Part shown: one piece after another, positions 36,401 through 48,400 of the stretch
How the letters are laid out: each line of letters starts with the position of its first letter
Position numbering within the stretch: position 1 is the first letter of the stretch
From: Vandiemenella viatica
Lineage: Eukaryota > Arthropoda > Insecta > Orthoptera > Morabidae
DNA length: 64,000 nucleotides
NCBI GenBank assembly: GCA_031002005.1
Contig: CM061920.1
Location: 109,551,447 to 109,615,446, forward strand
Direction of reading: 5' to 3'
Notes under the pieces: model-generated
The model's input: only the letters and a program-made list of their open reading frames with translations
Told to the model about the DNA's origin: nothing
Database searches by the model: none
Program-made: the position numbers and the translations under genes

Positions 36401-39400
36401 ATTGTACTTCTCACTACGTGTTAACAAGATTTCACTTATACAATGTATATCCAAGGCCAGTTCTGCAAGGTTGCAATGTTAATACAGTGAAATATATATA
36501 TATAATGAGAAAGAAATTTTTCACATGTTGTATTCAATAAATTTGTCTTTATCATTGTTATTTCATTAAAAAAAAGATTGGGAACTCATGAATTCCAGAA
36601 AAATGCATGACACCGTTAATAATACAACATCTACCATAACTTATAACTCCAAATTATTTTTAAAAATAATGATTAGATCTCTCATTCACTTCAGCACAAT
36701 TCGGTATCAGGTATGCTAACTGTTAATAACATTTCACAAAACAAATTATCAAAGTTATAGACTAAGACACTGATGAAAGCAAATCGTAAAAATTAGCATG
36801 CCCAATAGGACAATATATAAAAGTGGCAACAGGAGTAATTAAGGTTTAAGAGAATGAGTGAAGACTGGTTTTATATACACTACAAATGTGGAAAAAATCT
36901 AATATTTTGAGCACCGAGATTTTTATGACAAAAGCACCTTTTCTCCAAGAAATTTTCAATTCTGCTAAGATGGTAGACAAACTCAAGTAAAAAGCTACAT
37001 TTATCTATAACACCACACCATCATTGTATACTTTATAATGACACCACACACCAACATTATTATCTCGTATATTGGTTTAAATTTACTGGCAGCACCTTCT
37101 GAACTTCAAGAAGTAAAAATGTTTGTGTTGACCGTCTACGAAGGACTCTGTACACAGAATAAGTAATATGAAAATTGTTGAAAATGGAAGATAAAAAGTT
37201 AGTTAAGATTTAAACAAATGAGTTGCCTACCTTGTGCTGCCATTCTAGCTGCCACTGCAAGAAGAGCTGTTGCTGCTGTAGCAACAGCTCATAAGAGGTT
37301 TCAACGGGCATAGAGTTGGCCTGCGAATTTTTGTGCACATTCGGAGGTCCCTTGTACTCGTGAAACTTGATGGGCCTCGTCTTGGGCTGCGACTTGCTCT
37401 TCGACTTTTTACGGTTCTTGTCCTTGCCGGGAGCGTCAGAACGGGCCGCGTTAGACAGCACGGAGACCAGGGACGGTGCTGGTGACGGCTGGGGCAGAGG
37501 CCTCTGCAGTTGCTGGTGGTGGGGCGGCGACAGGGCCGTCGGAGCGGGAGAAGCGACGGAACTGAGCGGACTCAAGCTGGACGTGGTGGAACCCAGAGAC
37601 AGAGGACTCGTCACACACAAGTCGGCGAACGTCAGAGTCGCCGGCGTCTGCTGTTGCTGCACTACGGTGACGATACCCGCAGAGGCAGCCGCCGCTTCCA
37701 GTACGTCCTGGCGCTGGGGCTGTGGAGGTGGAGGGGGTGGGGGCGGCGGAGGTGGCGGTACAGAAACGTGTGGCGGTGGCGGTTGTTGCTGCTGTTGGTG
37801 TTGCGGTGGTGACTGACCCCCTTCTGAGCTCTGAGAGTCGTCGTCAAAAGTGATGTAACGGTTGGGGTGTTGAGGCTTTGTGACCTGCCCCTCACATGTA
37901 GCCTTGAATGGAATCACTCCCTCTGTGAAATATAAACAGTGATTTAGGTCCCATGTTTTGAGAAATTGATTACACTTTCAAAATCTGTATGTTGTGCAAA
38001 AAACGCAAAATTGAGACTGAAATACAAAACAGGATTGGAAAAAAAATTGGCAATTTATTCTAAACTAAACAGGTTATCCTCTGATTTAATGACTTACCAG
38101 GTGTTATCGTCAAAACCAAGTATTATTCAGTTAAGGATAGTGTGAAATGACGATGTAAGAAGTCTGACCTTTGACAGCCCTCTCGATGGGCTCGTCAGTG
38201 TGCAGGATGTTCTTCTTGATGAGCTCGAGGGGCCCGGGTCGGTGCGACAGCTGGTCGTTGAGGGAGTCCGCGAGCTTGGCCTTCTTGAGCATTCGCTGGC
38301 GCTCGGCGAGCGAGGGGTCGACGTGCCCCACGTCGGCCTCGAGGATGTGCTGGCGCACCAGCTCCTCGCGGTCCGGCCGCTGCTGGATCTTCGCCTTCAG
38401 CAGGTCTCCCATCTTGGCCCGCTCCAGCTTCTGGCGCTGCTCGTGGAACGCTGGCGGCGTCTTCAAAGCTGTCCATTAAAATTTATCCACTATTTTAATA
38501 CGCCAATAACTTTTAAAATTAACTCAAACAGAATTACGAAATTCGATATCCAGCAAGTAAAAGAAAGTTGCTTATTATCAGACACAATCTCTAGTAACTC
38601 ACACTTAACTCATTCCAAAGTGTTACCGTTTTTTCTTATCTGGAAAAACGTAAGCGCTAAGCCCGCTTATCACATTATTATTAAATCCATTAAAAGGGTA
38701 TTGTAACTTATTAGGTCATACAATAATTTGACAGCGGTGAGCTGACGTTGCATTATCACAAATAACTAGATGAGAAGTAAGAAAACAGTGAGCTACCTGT
38801 CTGTGAAGATATTCATCGAGAGTGATTACTAAATATTTTAGTACATTAACTACAGTGTTGCAGTTTGGAGTCCAATAGAGTAAATGTGCCATAAAAAATA
38901 ATAATTAGACAACCAATAAGGGCTTGATAGCAGTAATTCAGTGAAAGCACTATGAAAGTTTTAGATACAGTCCAAACCTATTTCTATAAAATCACACTGT
39001 GGGCAAAATTTTATTTTAAATGGTACCACCACACTGTACGCACTTTCGCATTCACAAAAACTTCTTATGAAAGCACTCCAGCCACTTATTTCCTTCAACA
39101 GTCAGAAATTCCCTTTCACAGATAATTACTGCTTCCCAAGCGTACGAAATTGTACTACTGGGAACAGGAAAAAATCGTATGGAGCCAGATTCTGACTGTA
39201 AGGAGAATGAATTTAATCTCTATGAACTCCAGGATGATTTTGGCCGCCGTTTTCGAAGTCTCTGGAAAACATTTGTAGTATACCACTGATCAGTGACACC
39301 TCTTTGCTCCTTGTGGGGGGGGGGGGGAGGGGGTGAATTGCCACCATTTTCTTGACGACTATCTAGGGATGCTTCACTTTGTTAGGAAATGCCCTCACTG

Positions 39401-42400
39401 CCGGCTGACGTCAAGTGTCCTGGTAGAACCGGTGACAATGTCGAAAACCAATCTGAAGTCCCCTCTTTCAAAACCCCTGTCAGCTTCCGAGCATCTGTCA
39501 TGTCAGGATACGATAAGACGAGGCGCGTCCAGAAAGTTCCGTTTCAATTTATCTCCGCTGCAGCACTGCGATTGCAGTTCCGCACATGCGCTGTAGACGA
39601 TGTGTATCAAGGGGAAGAACGTGCACCATTTGGAGATCGCTGTCAGTTACGTACGCTTTGTTGTGCTTGTTTGAAATGTCGGCGTTGATTAAAAATCCCG
39701 CCGCCTGTGAAATCAGGTCTGTGATTCGGTTTCTGAATGCGAGGAAAGTGAAACCAAGTGAAATTTATCGGCAAATTTGCGATGTTTACGGACCAAATGT
39801 GATGAGTGATTCGATGGTGAGAAGATGGGTCCGACAGTTCAATGGCGGGCGTAGTGATGTGCACGATGAAGAACGAAATGGGCGTCCACCTTTGGTTACA
39901 GAAGAACTGGTTCACGCGATTGATGTTCTTACATCTCAAGTGTTTCCTTGGCGGTCATCACTTCACCAATGACGACGAGCTGAAAGAAACCGTTTCCAAC
40001 TGGTTGAAGACACAGGCGGCAGATTTCTATGAAGAAGGTATACAAAACCTGGTGCCACGCTATGACAAATGCCTGCAAAATTTCGGCAGTTATGTGGAAA
40101 AGTAGTTTAAGAGTTGTAGAATTTTGTGCAATAAAAATTTCTTCTGTATCTGTGTACAATTCCATTTTATTACCAAACGGAACTTACTTTCTGGACGCGC
40201 CTCATATAACCATTCTGACGCAAAGAAATTTGTGCAGAAGTCATGACACTGCTGGTGGTCGAATTTTTAAAAGTCACATGATTTCTTTTGCAAGCCACTT
40301 TTTCTCACAGCCGCGATGTTTCGTTAGTGAGGGCTATGGATTATTCCTGTTTCAGAACCTTAGAAGATGATGGAGTGGGGTTCAGACTTCAATGAGGAGC
40401 ATCGTAGTCAGCGCTTACGGTGTTCCCCCCTCGCTCACTCGTGCTCAGAAAGTGTATGACTATCCACAGATGCACTCGATTTTGGCAGTCACCTTTCACT
40501 TTTTAGTATCTCAAAACTTTCGTAAAACCCTCGTATAGGTAAGATGTTCAGCTACACAGATACGAAGTAAAATTCGCGTGTAAAACATGGGGCAACTTGT
40601 TTTTAGCATCGTGACTACAGAGAGAATACTTACGCGGCATGATTCCTTGCGCGACCAGCTGATTAATGGGCCTCCTCAGCATCAACTTCACCTTCAGAGC
40701 TGAAACACAAAGCAGCAGTGTTAAACGACGAAACCAATCAACTGAAAGACTAAGTTAGTACAGTAATCATGTCTCCTAGATAACCTCATATTCTGAGGGA
40801 AGGAGATACAGATATGGTCAACGAGTAACAGAAGTCAGCCACTATAGTTGCCAAATGAAAGGCAAGTGTGCTTTTTAGATGTATTAACACTTTTACTTTG
40901 GCAGTTACAGTTCAAGTGGTAACGTTACATTGTTTGTTTCTTAGCCGAATTCGATCTGAGAGCTAGCCTATTCACAAATGTCTCGATGCGAGGAAAGTTT
41001 CTGTGTCGTTTATGCTGGTAAGTGGGAACAGTTCGCGGCGCAAACGTACTTCACATATTTGTCAGTATCGGCCCCACTGCACCAATAAGTGTTCATAAGT
41101 GTTCCCTTACTTTTTTTCTTTTTCATTGCAGGTCAAATGCCAGGATTTGTTAGAGGGGAAATTATTTTTAAGCCACCCATGCACTGCTCGTATATTTTCA
41201 GGTTTAGGATAGGCAAAGGTTTCAGACAGTGATGTAACAACGCATATTAACATTTTGTTGAAATACGTAGGTAATTTAATATCTAATTTATGAAGCAGGT
41301 TCAAAAATAGATATTACCACGACAGTTTGTGAAGAGACTTTTGTAGACATTGACAAAAATATCTTCCCTAAAAACAAGCAATGTCCTGGTAACAAATAGC
41401 ATTAACCAGCATCTGAAAGTTATGCAACTGCTTTTCTCTCAACACGTCGAAACGAAAGAAATTTTGCAAATCACTGTAGTCTATTAATTGCATAGGTTGC
41501 AGACTAACCTCGAGCAGCTCGAAACCTAAAAATAAGTAATGAACGCCGAGTATCAGTTAGAAAATCTGCTTATCATTCAAAAATTTTATAATTCTAATGA
41601 AGAGAACCTCGATAGATCGCAGCGATCCACCTAGGAGAAACAGTAAGGCCTCTTCGCCGAAGGAAAACCAGATTTTCTAAGAACATTAAAAAAGTGCTGT
41701 TTAAATGTAGCCTAAGAGCACAAACAATTTGATGGCGGCGTGGTGTTGTGAGTTGATGTTCCTTTCCCGGTTGCGGGTGTTTTCGAGCTGCGGCACGCTT
41801 CGCTTGCGCCATTCCCTCTTAGCTTATTGGAATCAGCGGCCCTTTTATGTTCACAGTTTAAATTCTGCTGACCTGTGCATCTCATGGTAGAAAGTAGCAC
41901 AGAATTAACCAAAACGTTATGAAAATTAGGATGGTTTTTCGACGATTCAATCTCATTTCTATATGTTTAGAGCAAGGCAAAGCAGAAATTTTGGCACAAC
42001 TGTATATATAACTTCCGAAATCTGGGAACATTTTTAATTGACTACACCCTCTTTTCACCCAGGAAGATACCACACGATATAAAGCTACGTACTGGAGTGA
42101 TTTAAAATCTAACCAATTAAGTCTTTCAGTACCGCCACTGAACTTCATATGGATAGCAGGATATATTGTTAGCGAAAGTTAGGGAAAGTTTGCTGTGGTT
42201 TTTGAAAATCCTTGAATTACTGAATGAAAGATTACTCGTGACCTGGTGGGTTGAAAATGAAGCAGAACACAATATTGACTATCCATAGTGCAACATGCTG
42301 CATTTACTAATCCGAATTTAAATGAGAATTTTATCGTTTCCGTCGACTTCTGATATGTGATTCACAATCAAAATCTAACACCACAACAAGACCCTCTCAT

Positions 42401-45400
42401 TTTTCAGTATGTACGAGTATATATCGTTGCTACGAAATTACTATGATAATAAACCATAACACTACAGCTGTAATCCAAACAGTATTGTGGTTGAACGTTT
42501 GCTGTCTTTCGCTACTGGGCTCTATTTCTCCTACAACGTTATCTGAATTCTCGTGCTTCCGCGGCCGTCTTTGTTAATATTCGGGAATGCCGCGTGATTG
42601 TTGTTTATTTTTAAAGAATTTCAACTTCAACGAAGACAGCGACCTATTACTCTACAATGCTTGGCGCTCGTTGCTATTGTCAACATAGTATCTCTGACGA
42701 AGCTTGTAAAATGGCAGCAGAATATATAACGTGGCATTCCCGCAAAACTCAGTTGTTATTAACGTAATCATCCATTGGGGAAAGAAAATCTAAAGCAGTT
42801 GAAAAACTGGGATTCTAACCAGTGATTTGGATTTGGCGCTTGCACAATAATTGATGAGTCCTAGTTGACAGCAACTCTTGGCACATTTTTTTTCATTTAA
42901 ATGCTCCCCTAATGCTATTTTTATAGAACATTTTTATGATATATGGAGACAGATGTACCAAGGCTTTCCTTAAAAAATCTAAGTTCAAAATAATTCGCGA
43001 AGGTTTCACCCTAATCAATACAAAAGAACGCAGTTGAAATTTGGCGCTGTATTGCTCTATGTTTCAAATGTAAAATCAGTCAACGCTTAATAAAGTATAC
43101 AAAACTCCTAAAAGTTATGGTGATGTGGATAAAATAACAGTTGTGCAATACAGTCTACCGTAGTGTGTGAGCCGCTGCCGCTGCAGACAGAGCGCGCAGC
43201 AGGCGCGAGGCCCCGCGTCCTGGCCCGCCGTGCACATCCTCACGGGAAGGAACCCGCCCGCACACTGACACCTGCCACCACCCACCGCCCCCCACCACGA
43301 CACCGCACCGCACGGCGTTCACCGCTCTACGGCCGGATTGTGTTGTGTAACTTCGACAGAATATAGTGTTTCCGTGCTTTCTGGCTATTGAAAGCAAAAG
43401 AAAATAATACAGAAAAAAAATGTTCCAAACAATTTCGGCTGAACATTTTCGTGTTTCTAAACTTATTATAAGCTTACTAACAAACCTCTTTAGTCCCTTC
43501 ACGCTTTTCTTGTAATGTAATTAATATATTGTATCTTCCAAACAGTGTTCTCCATATACCAATCTCAGTTCTACTGTCGATATCAAGCTTAGAAGATAGC
43601 TACCGTTGTCCACTTTGAACCAATAAGCAACACATACGAAATTGGATTTAAAAATGTACTATTGGGCCTAGTATTTCTGCAACAAATCCCACTGCTTCAA
43701 TATCTCGACAAGCAGTCTCTAGCAGAGATTGTTCTAATGGCCTTGTGGCATCTATAGTATAGTTACAAATAAAATTATAGTTTCAAATAAAAATAAAAAC
43801 CCCATCAAATAAACTCACTAAAATTTTTAAAATAATATTATACCTTGCTTAGAAGAAAATAAATCTAAATAGACAATATTTTACATTAAATTATTGAAAT
43901 TTTTACATTAATGAGTTGTTTTCAGATTCGGTGCCAGCTGTCACATCGCGAGGAACGAATTACTTTACCTAATTTGCTGTTCAGGGCGACACGGAAAATA
44001 CGAACGAAAATTCCGAATTTTTTTACAACACGTATTGAGGTAGAGACTATTTTTCCGGGAGACAGTTTATTTGTGGCTCGGCCTCGTTGGAGGTCGAGGC
44101 ATATCTCTGGCGCTACATTGTTAGTTGGTACGCAGTATCATGCGGTAAACGTTTTGCATTTAGTATAATATAGATGTATCATCTGTATGTTTCAGTTTTG
44201 TTGAAACATGTTTTTATCACTAATCATAGGTAATTAGTAACATGACTTACGTATTATTGTCATTCCTTATTGTTATCATTTTTTGTTTTTCTTGTTTTGG
44301 CTGGCACCGTCTCCAAAAACAATTGATTAATGTAAAAATTTAAATAATATTAATTTAAAATAAATCTAAACAGACAATACTTTCTTCTAAACAAGGTATA
44401 AAGTTATTTCAAATTTTTAGTGGCGATTTTTATTTTTTTGAAACAATTATTTTATTATTAAATTTTTAGCGTTATTACAGTTTGTTTTGTATTTTAAGTA
44501 TGCCACAGCTCAGTGGTTAAGGCGCTTGCTTTCAAAAATTTCTGGCTCCATGTAACCCAACAATTTCTAAAATAGGGTGAATTGGATGCTTTCATAAGGA
44601 GCGTTCTCGCCTCGCATTCGGGAGGACGGCGGTTCGAATACCCGTCCGGGCATCCAGATTTGGGTTTTCCATGGTTTCCCCAAATCACTCCAGGCAAATG
44701 CTGGGATGCTTCCTTCAAAAATTCCATGGCCGAATTCCTTCCCATTCCTTGCCCCCCATCCTTTCCCGTCTCAAAAGACCTCGATGTTAAAAAGAGACGT
44801 AAAGCAGTTACAAAAAAAAAAAAAAAAAAAAATTGATAAGGAATGTCAGTTTACATTTTGGTCCAGGCTGCTCAACAATCGAAACACATAACATCCTGGC
44901 ATTAATACATTTGTTCCGGTATCACGCAGAAAATAGAGATTTTTAATGGGTTTTCACAACGTGAAAGCTTGGGGTCCAATTTAAAATCTGACTTACATCT
45001 TGAAATATCAGGGCACATTTATTTTATGAATATTCTGTCATAACTTAAAAATAGCTGAATTGATTCTGATGGGATTTAAAACTGTGGGTTTCTATAAAGA
45101 ACACTGGAAATTAAAATGGATGGGGGCAAAGGGGTTAAAGGGATTGGGCTTTTGTATAACAAATGTAGACTTTTTTCTGTTTGATTAAAGTATACATGCG
45201 CAAATTTCCATTGATATCAGATAAAAACTTTAGGTATGAAAAAAAAAAAAAACAATTGAAGGGGTGTCAGGGGAAAAATAGTTTGGTTTTTGTAAAACTA
45301 TTGTGAACAATATTTTTCTATTTGTTTTAAAGCATACGTGTGCAAAATTCCATCGAAATCTGATAAAAACTGTGGGTTTCTATAAAGAACATTGGAAGTT

Positions 45401-48400
45401 GCGAAGGGTGGGGGTAGAAGGGAAGAGGGGTTAGGTTTCTACAAACCTAATTTAAACAGAATAGTTCTGTATGTTTTAAAGTATATGTGTGCAAAAATTC
45501 CTTCACAATCGGATAGAAACTGTAGATCTGTATACAGAACATTAACAAAAATTAAGGGGGTGGAAAGGGGGAGAGGGGTTTGGTTTCTCTAAACCCAATG
45601 TAGACAGTAATTTTCTGTTTGTTTTAAAGTATAAGTGTGCATACTTCCTTCAAAATCGGATTGAAACTGTAGTTTTGTATAAAGAACAGAGGGTTGAAAG
45701 GAGGACAGGGATTGGATTTTTGTAAAAGTAATATGGACAAATTTTTTCTCCCTGTTTTAAAGCACAAGTGTGCAAGGTTTCATCCTAATCGTTTAAGAAC
45801 TGTGGCTTTATATAAACATTAGTGTAAAGGGGGAGAAAGGGTGGTTTTTGGATTTTTTGGTCAGAAATCTCCTCCATGAAAAAATACATATACGTGCCAA
45901 CTTTCCTGAAAATCGGTCAAATGGCGTCGACTGTGGCTTTTTAAAAAGAACATTCACAAAAATTTAGGGAGTAAAAATGGCTAGAGATCTTGAGTTTTGG
46001 CAGACCAAATACTGACAGTATCTTTCTCTTTATTTTATAGTATGCATGTGCAATGTTCTAGAGAAATCGGATAAAAAATGTAGGTTTCTATAAAATATAA
46101 GAGGTGTAAAGGAGGAGAGGGAGTGCTTTTGATTTTGTGGGTAACAAACCTTCTCCGTGAAAAAATACATGTAAATGCCAACTTTTATGGAGATCGGTTA
46201 AATGATGTTGACTGTAGTTTTTCATAAAGATCATTGAGAAAAATGAAGAGGGGTGGAAAGGCGGAGAGGGGTTTAGTTTCTGCAAACCAAAAAAGGACAG
46301 TGTTTTTCTATTTGATTTAAAATTAAAGTGTGTAAATTTCCATCGAACTCGGATAAAAATGTGTGTTTGTACAAAAATTAAGGGGTGTAAAGGGGGAGAG
46401 GAGGTAGTGTTTATTTTTTTTTTTTTTTTTTTTTTTTTTCAGAAACCTTCTACATGAAAAAATAGATTTACATTATGCCAACTTTCATGTAGATCGCTTA
46501 AATGGTGTCCACAGTAGCTTTATATAAAGAACATCGACAAAAAATTAAGATGGTGGAAAACGGATGACGGGTTGAGTTTCCGCAAACCAAATGTTGACAG
46601 TATTTTTCTCTTTATTTTAAATCATATATGTCCAAAGATTCATCGAAATCGGATAAAAAAATGTTTATATAAAAATTAAAGGATGTAAAGGGATAGGATG
46701 GGTAGTTTCTTAATGGAATTTTCATGGGACTACTTTGAAGGTCTACCCCATCCACCCCGATAAAAAAATATATATATATATTAAAATCCGTTCAAAATTG
46801 GCGAAGATTACGCTGAACATACATAAAAAAGTACAGACAAATTGAGAACCTCCTTTTTTTAAGTCGGTTAAAGAATATATCACGTGTAATGGTGGAGATT
46901 TGAAAAATACTTTCACATAAAGGATAATGTGGTCTTCGTGCTTGTGGATATAACCTAAGTTTCAATCTGCCGCACATTCGGCCTGTCTTGGCTAGGCCTA
47001 CAGTTTAACCTGAAATCCTAGCCCCGGATCGTCCTGGCACAGCTCCTGTGGTCAAGGACAACTCTTAAATTCCTGGCGCTACTGGGATTTGAACCGGAAC
47101 CCTGAACCTTTACAGCAAGCGCCTTGATCATTTTTTAACTAATTACGTTTATTGAAACACTAAATTAAGATGTTACATTCGAAAGCTCGCAAATACGTCT
47201 TTGAACATCTGCATTCTCTTTATTGTCAAGAAGGCATTACTGCAAGCAGAGATCAAGCAAAATTGTCCTTATACTTTTTATTTCTTGATTATCTGAAATT
47301 TTGTTTTATATGTCTCCTCGTATTATGAACCATCCTATTACAGAGTCCATTCTTTCTGCTGCATTTCACGTGGGTTTAGAAGGAAATGGGCTAGTTAGAA
47401 CAATTTAGATAATGCTACAAAGTTTATGCAGCATACGTTTTGAATCACGTTCAAATTGCTAAAACAATGTTCTCGCATTTTCAGTCTTAAAAGGTTTAAC
47501 TGCATTCGACAATTAAGTATAATTATTTCTTGAAATACTTTAATGAAATGTACACCTAGTATTTCTAATGTGCACCTAGTATTTCTGTAATTTCTAAAGC
47601 CAGCCTCTATCGCTCCAGTCGAAAGATTAAGACGTTTTTTTTTTTTTTTTTTTTTGTGGATGTTTAGTCTTTCGCTAAACGCTTTTGAATAATTTGTCTT
47701 TAACTCGCTTATTGCTTCCATGTTTGTGTCGGAGCGGTGTTCGATGATTCGCAACCCAGGGCCATTACCGCGGATTAAAAAATCCGGTGTTTCGAAACCA
47801 CGTCCTAAAAGTGGATATCGGTGTTTCTCAACCTGTGGAGCAGGTAAAATAAAACAATTTTTTTGTGATTTCCTGAAAAGTTTGTTCAGTTGTCGAGAAC
47901 GATGCGAACAGTCAATAAAACATGATCACATTAAACATTGTCATATAAAATACAGATTTGATATTACCTCAAGTCAACCCTAACTCTGGTCGAAATACCC
48001 ATTCCTTTTACGAGCGCGAGGCTATCAATCATATGGTCTTTGAATTTTTTAATCAATTCGGATTTAGGTGTTGTTCCGAGTTTCCTCACCCTGTCAATAA
48101 ATATTTTCTCGAAGGTTTGCTATGACATCTTGATCTACGTGGTCTAGTTCAGCAGTGGCCATTCTAATTATATTGTTTGGTCGCGCTGAAATGTCGTCAA
48201 GAGCATTTCGTTTTACAGTAATTCTGACCTAAAATGATAGAAGGGTAGAATACAACCCTGATCCTACTCCAGACACACAAACAAACACAGAAAAAATGTG
48301 GCTTTAAATACCCATAATAGTTCAATTTCACGATCACTTAGAACAGTTTTTTCTCAAAGTACGTTACGCGAAACCCTAGTTGATCGTAGAGGTTCGCGAC

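Noticed and set aside
37367..37816. 149-codon Gly/Trp/Cys-rich plus-strand frame
   Set aside because: It is the complement of MRTF exon 4, and the composition follows from its proline and glutamine codons.
38171..38706. Plus-strand and alternative minus-strand frames across 38200-38700
   Set aside because: They overlap the RPEL exon in other frames; high GC removes stops by chance.
40204..40430. Minus-strand continuation of the older mariner relic on the other side of the young mariner
   Set aside because: Translations in this flank gave no recognisable transposase motif, so nesting of one mariner inside the other is not supported.
43115..43502. Gly/Cys/Arg-rich ORFs in the CpG-rich patch
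   Set aside because: Open on both strands because of base composition; no recognisable protein, so treated as a possible regulatory island instead.
44582..44836. 84-codon plus-strand ORF
   Set aside because: It is the body of a family A SINE with its poly-A tail encoding lysines.
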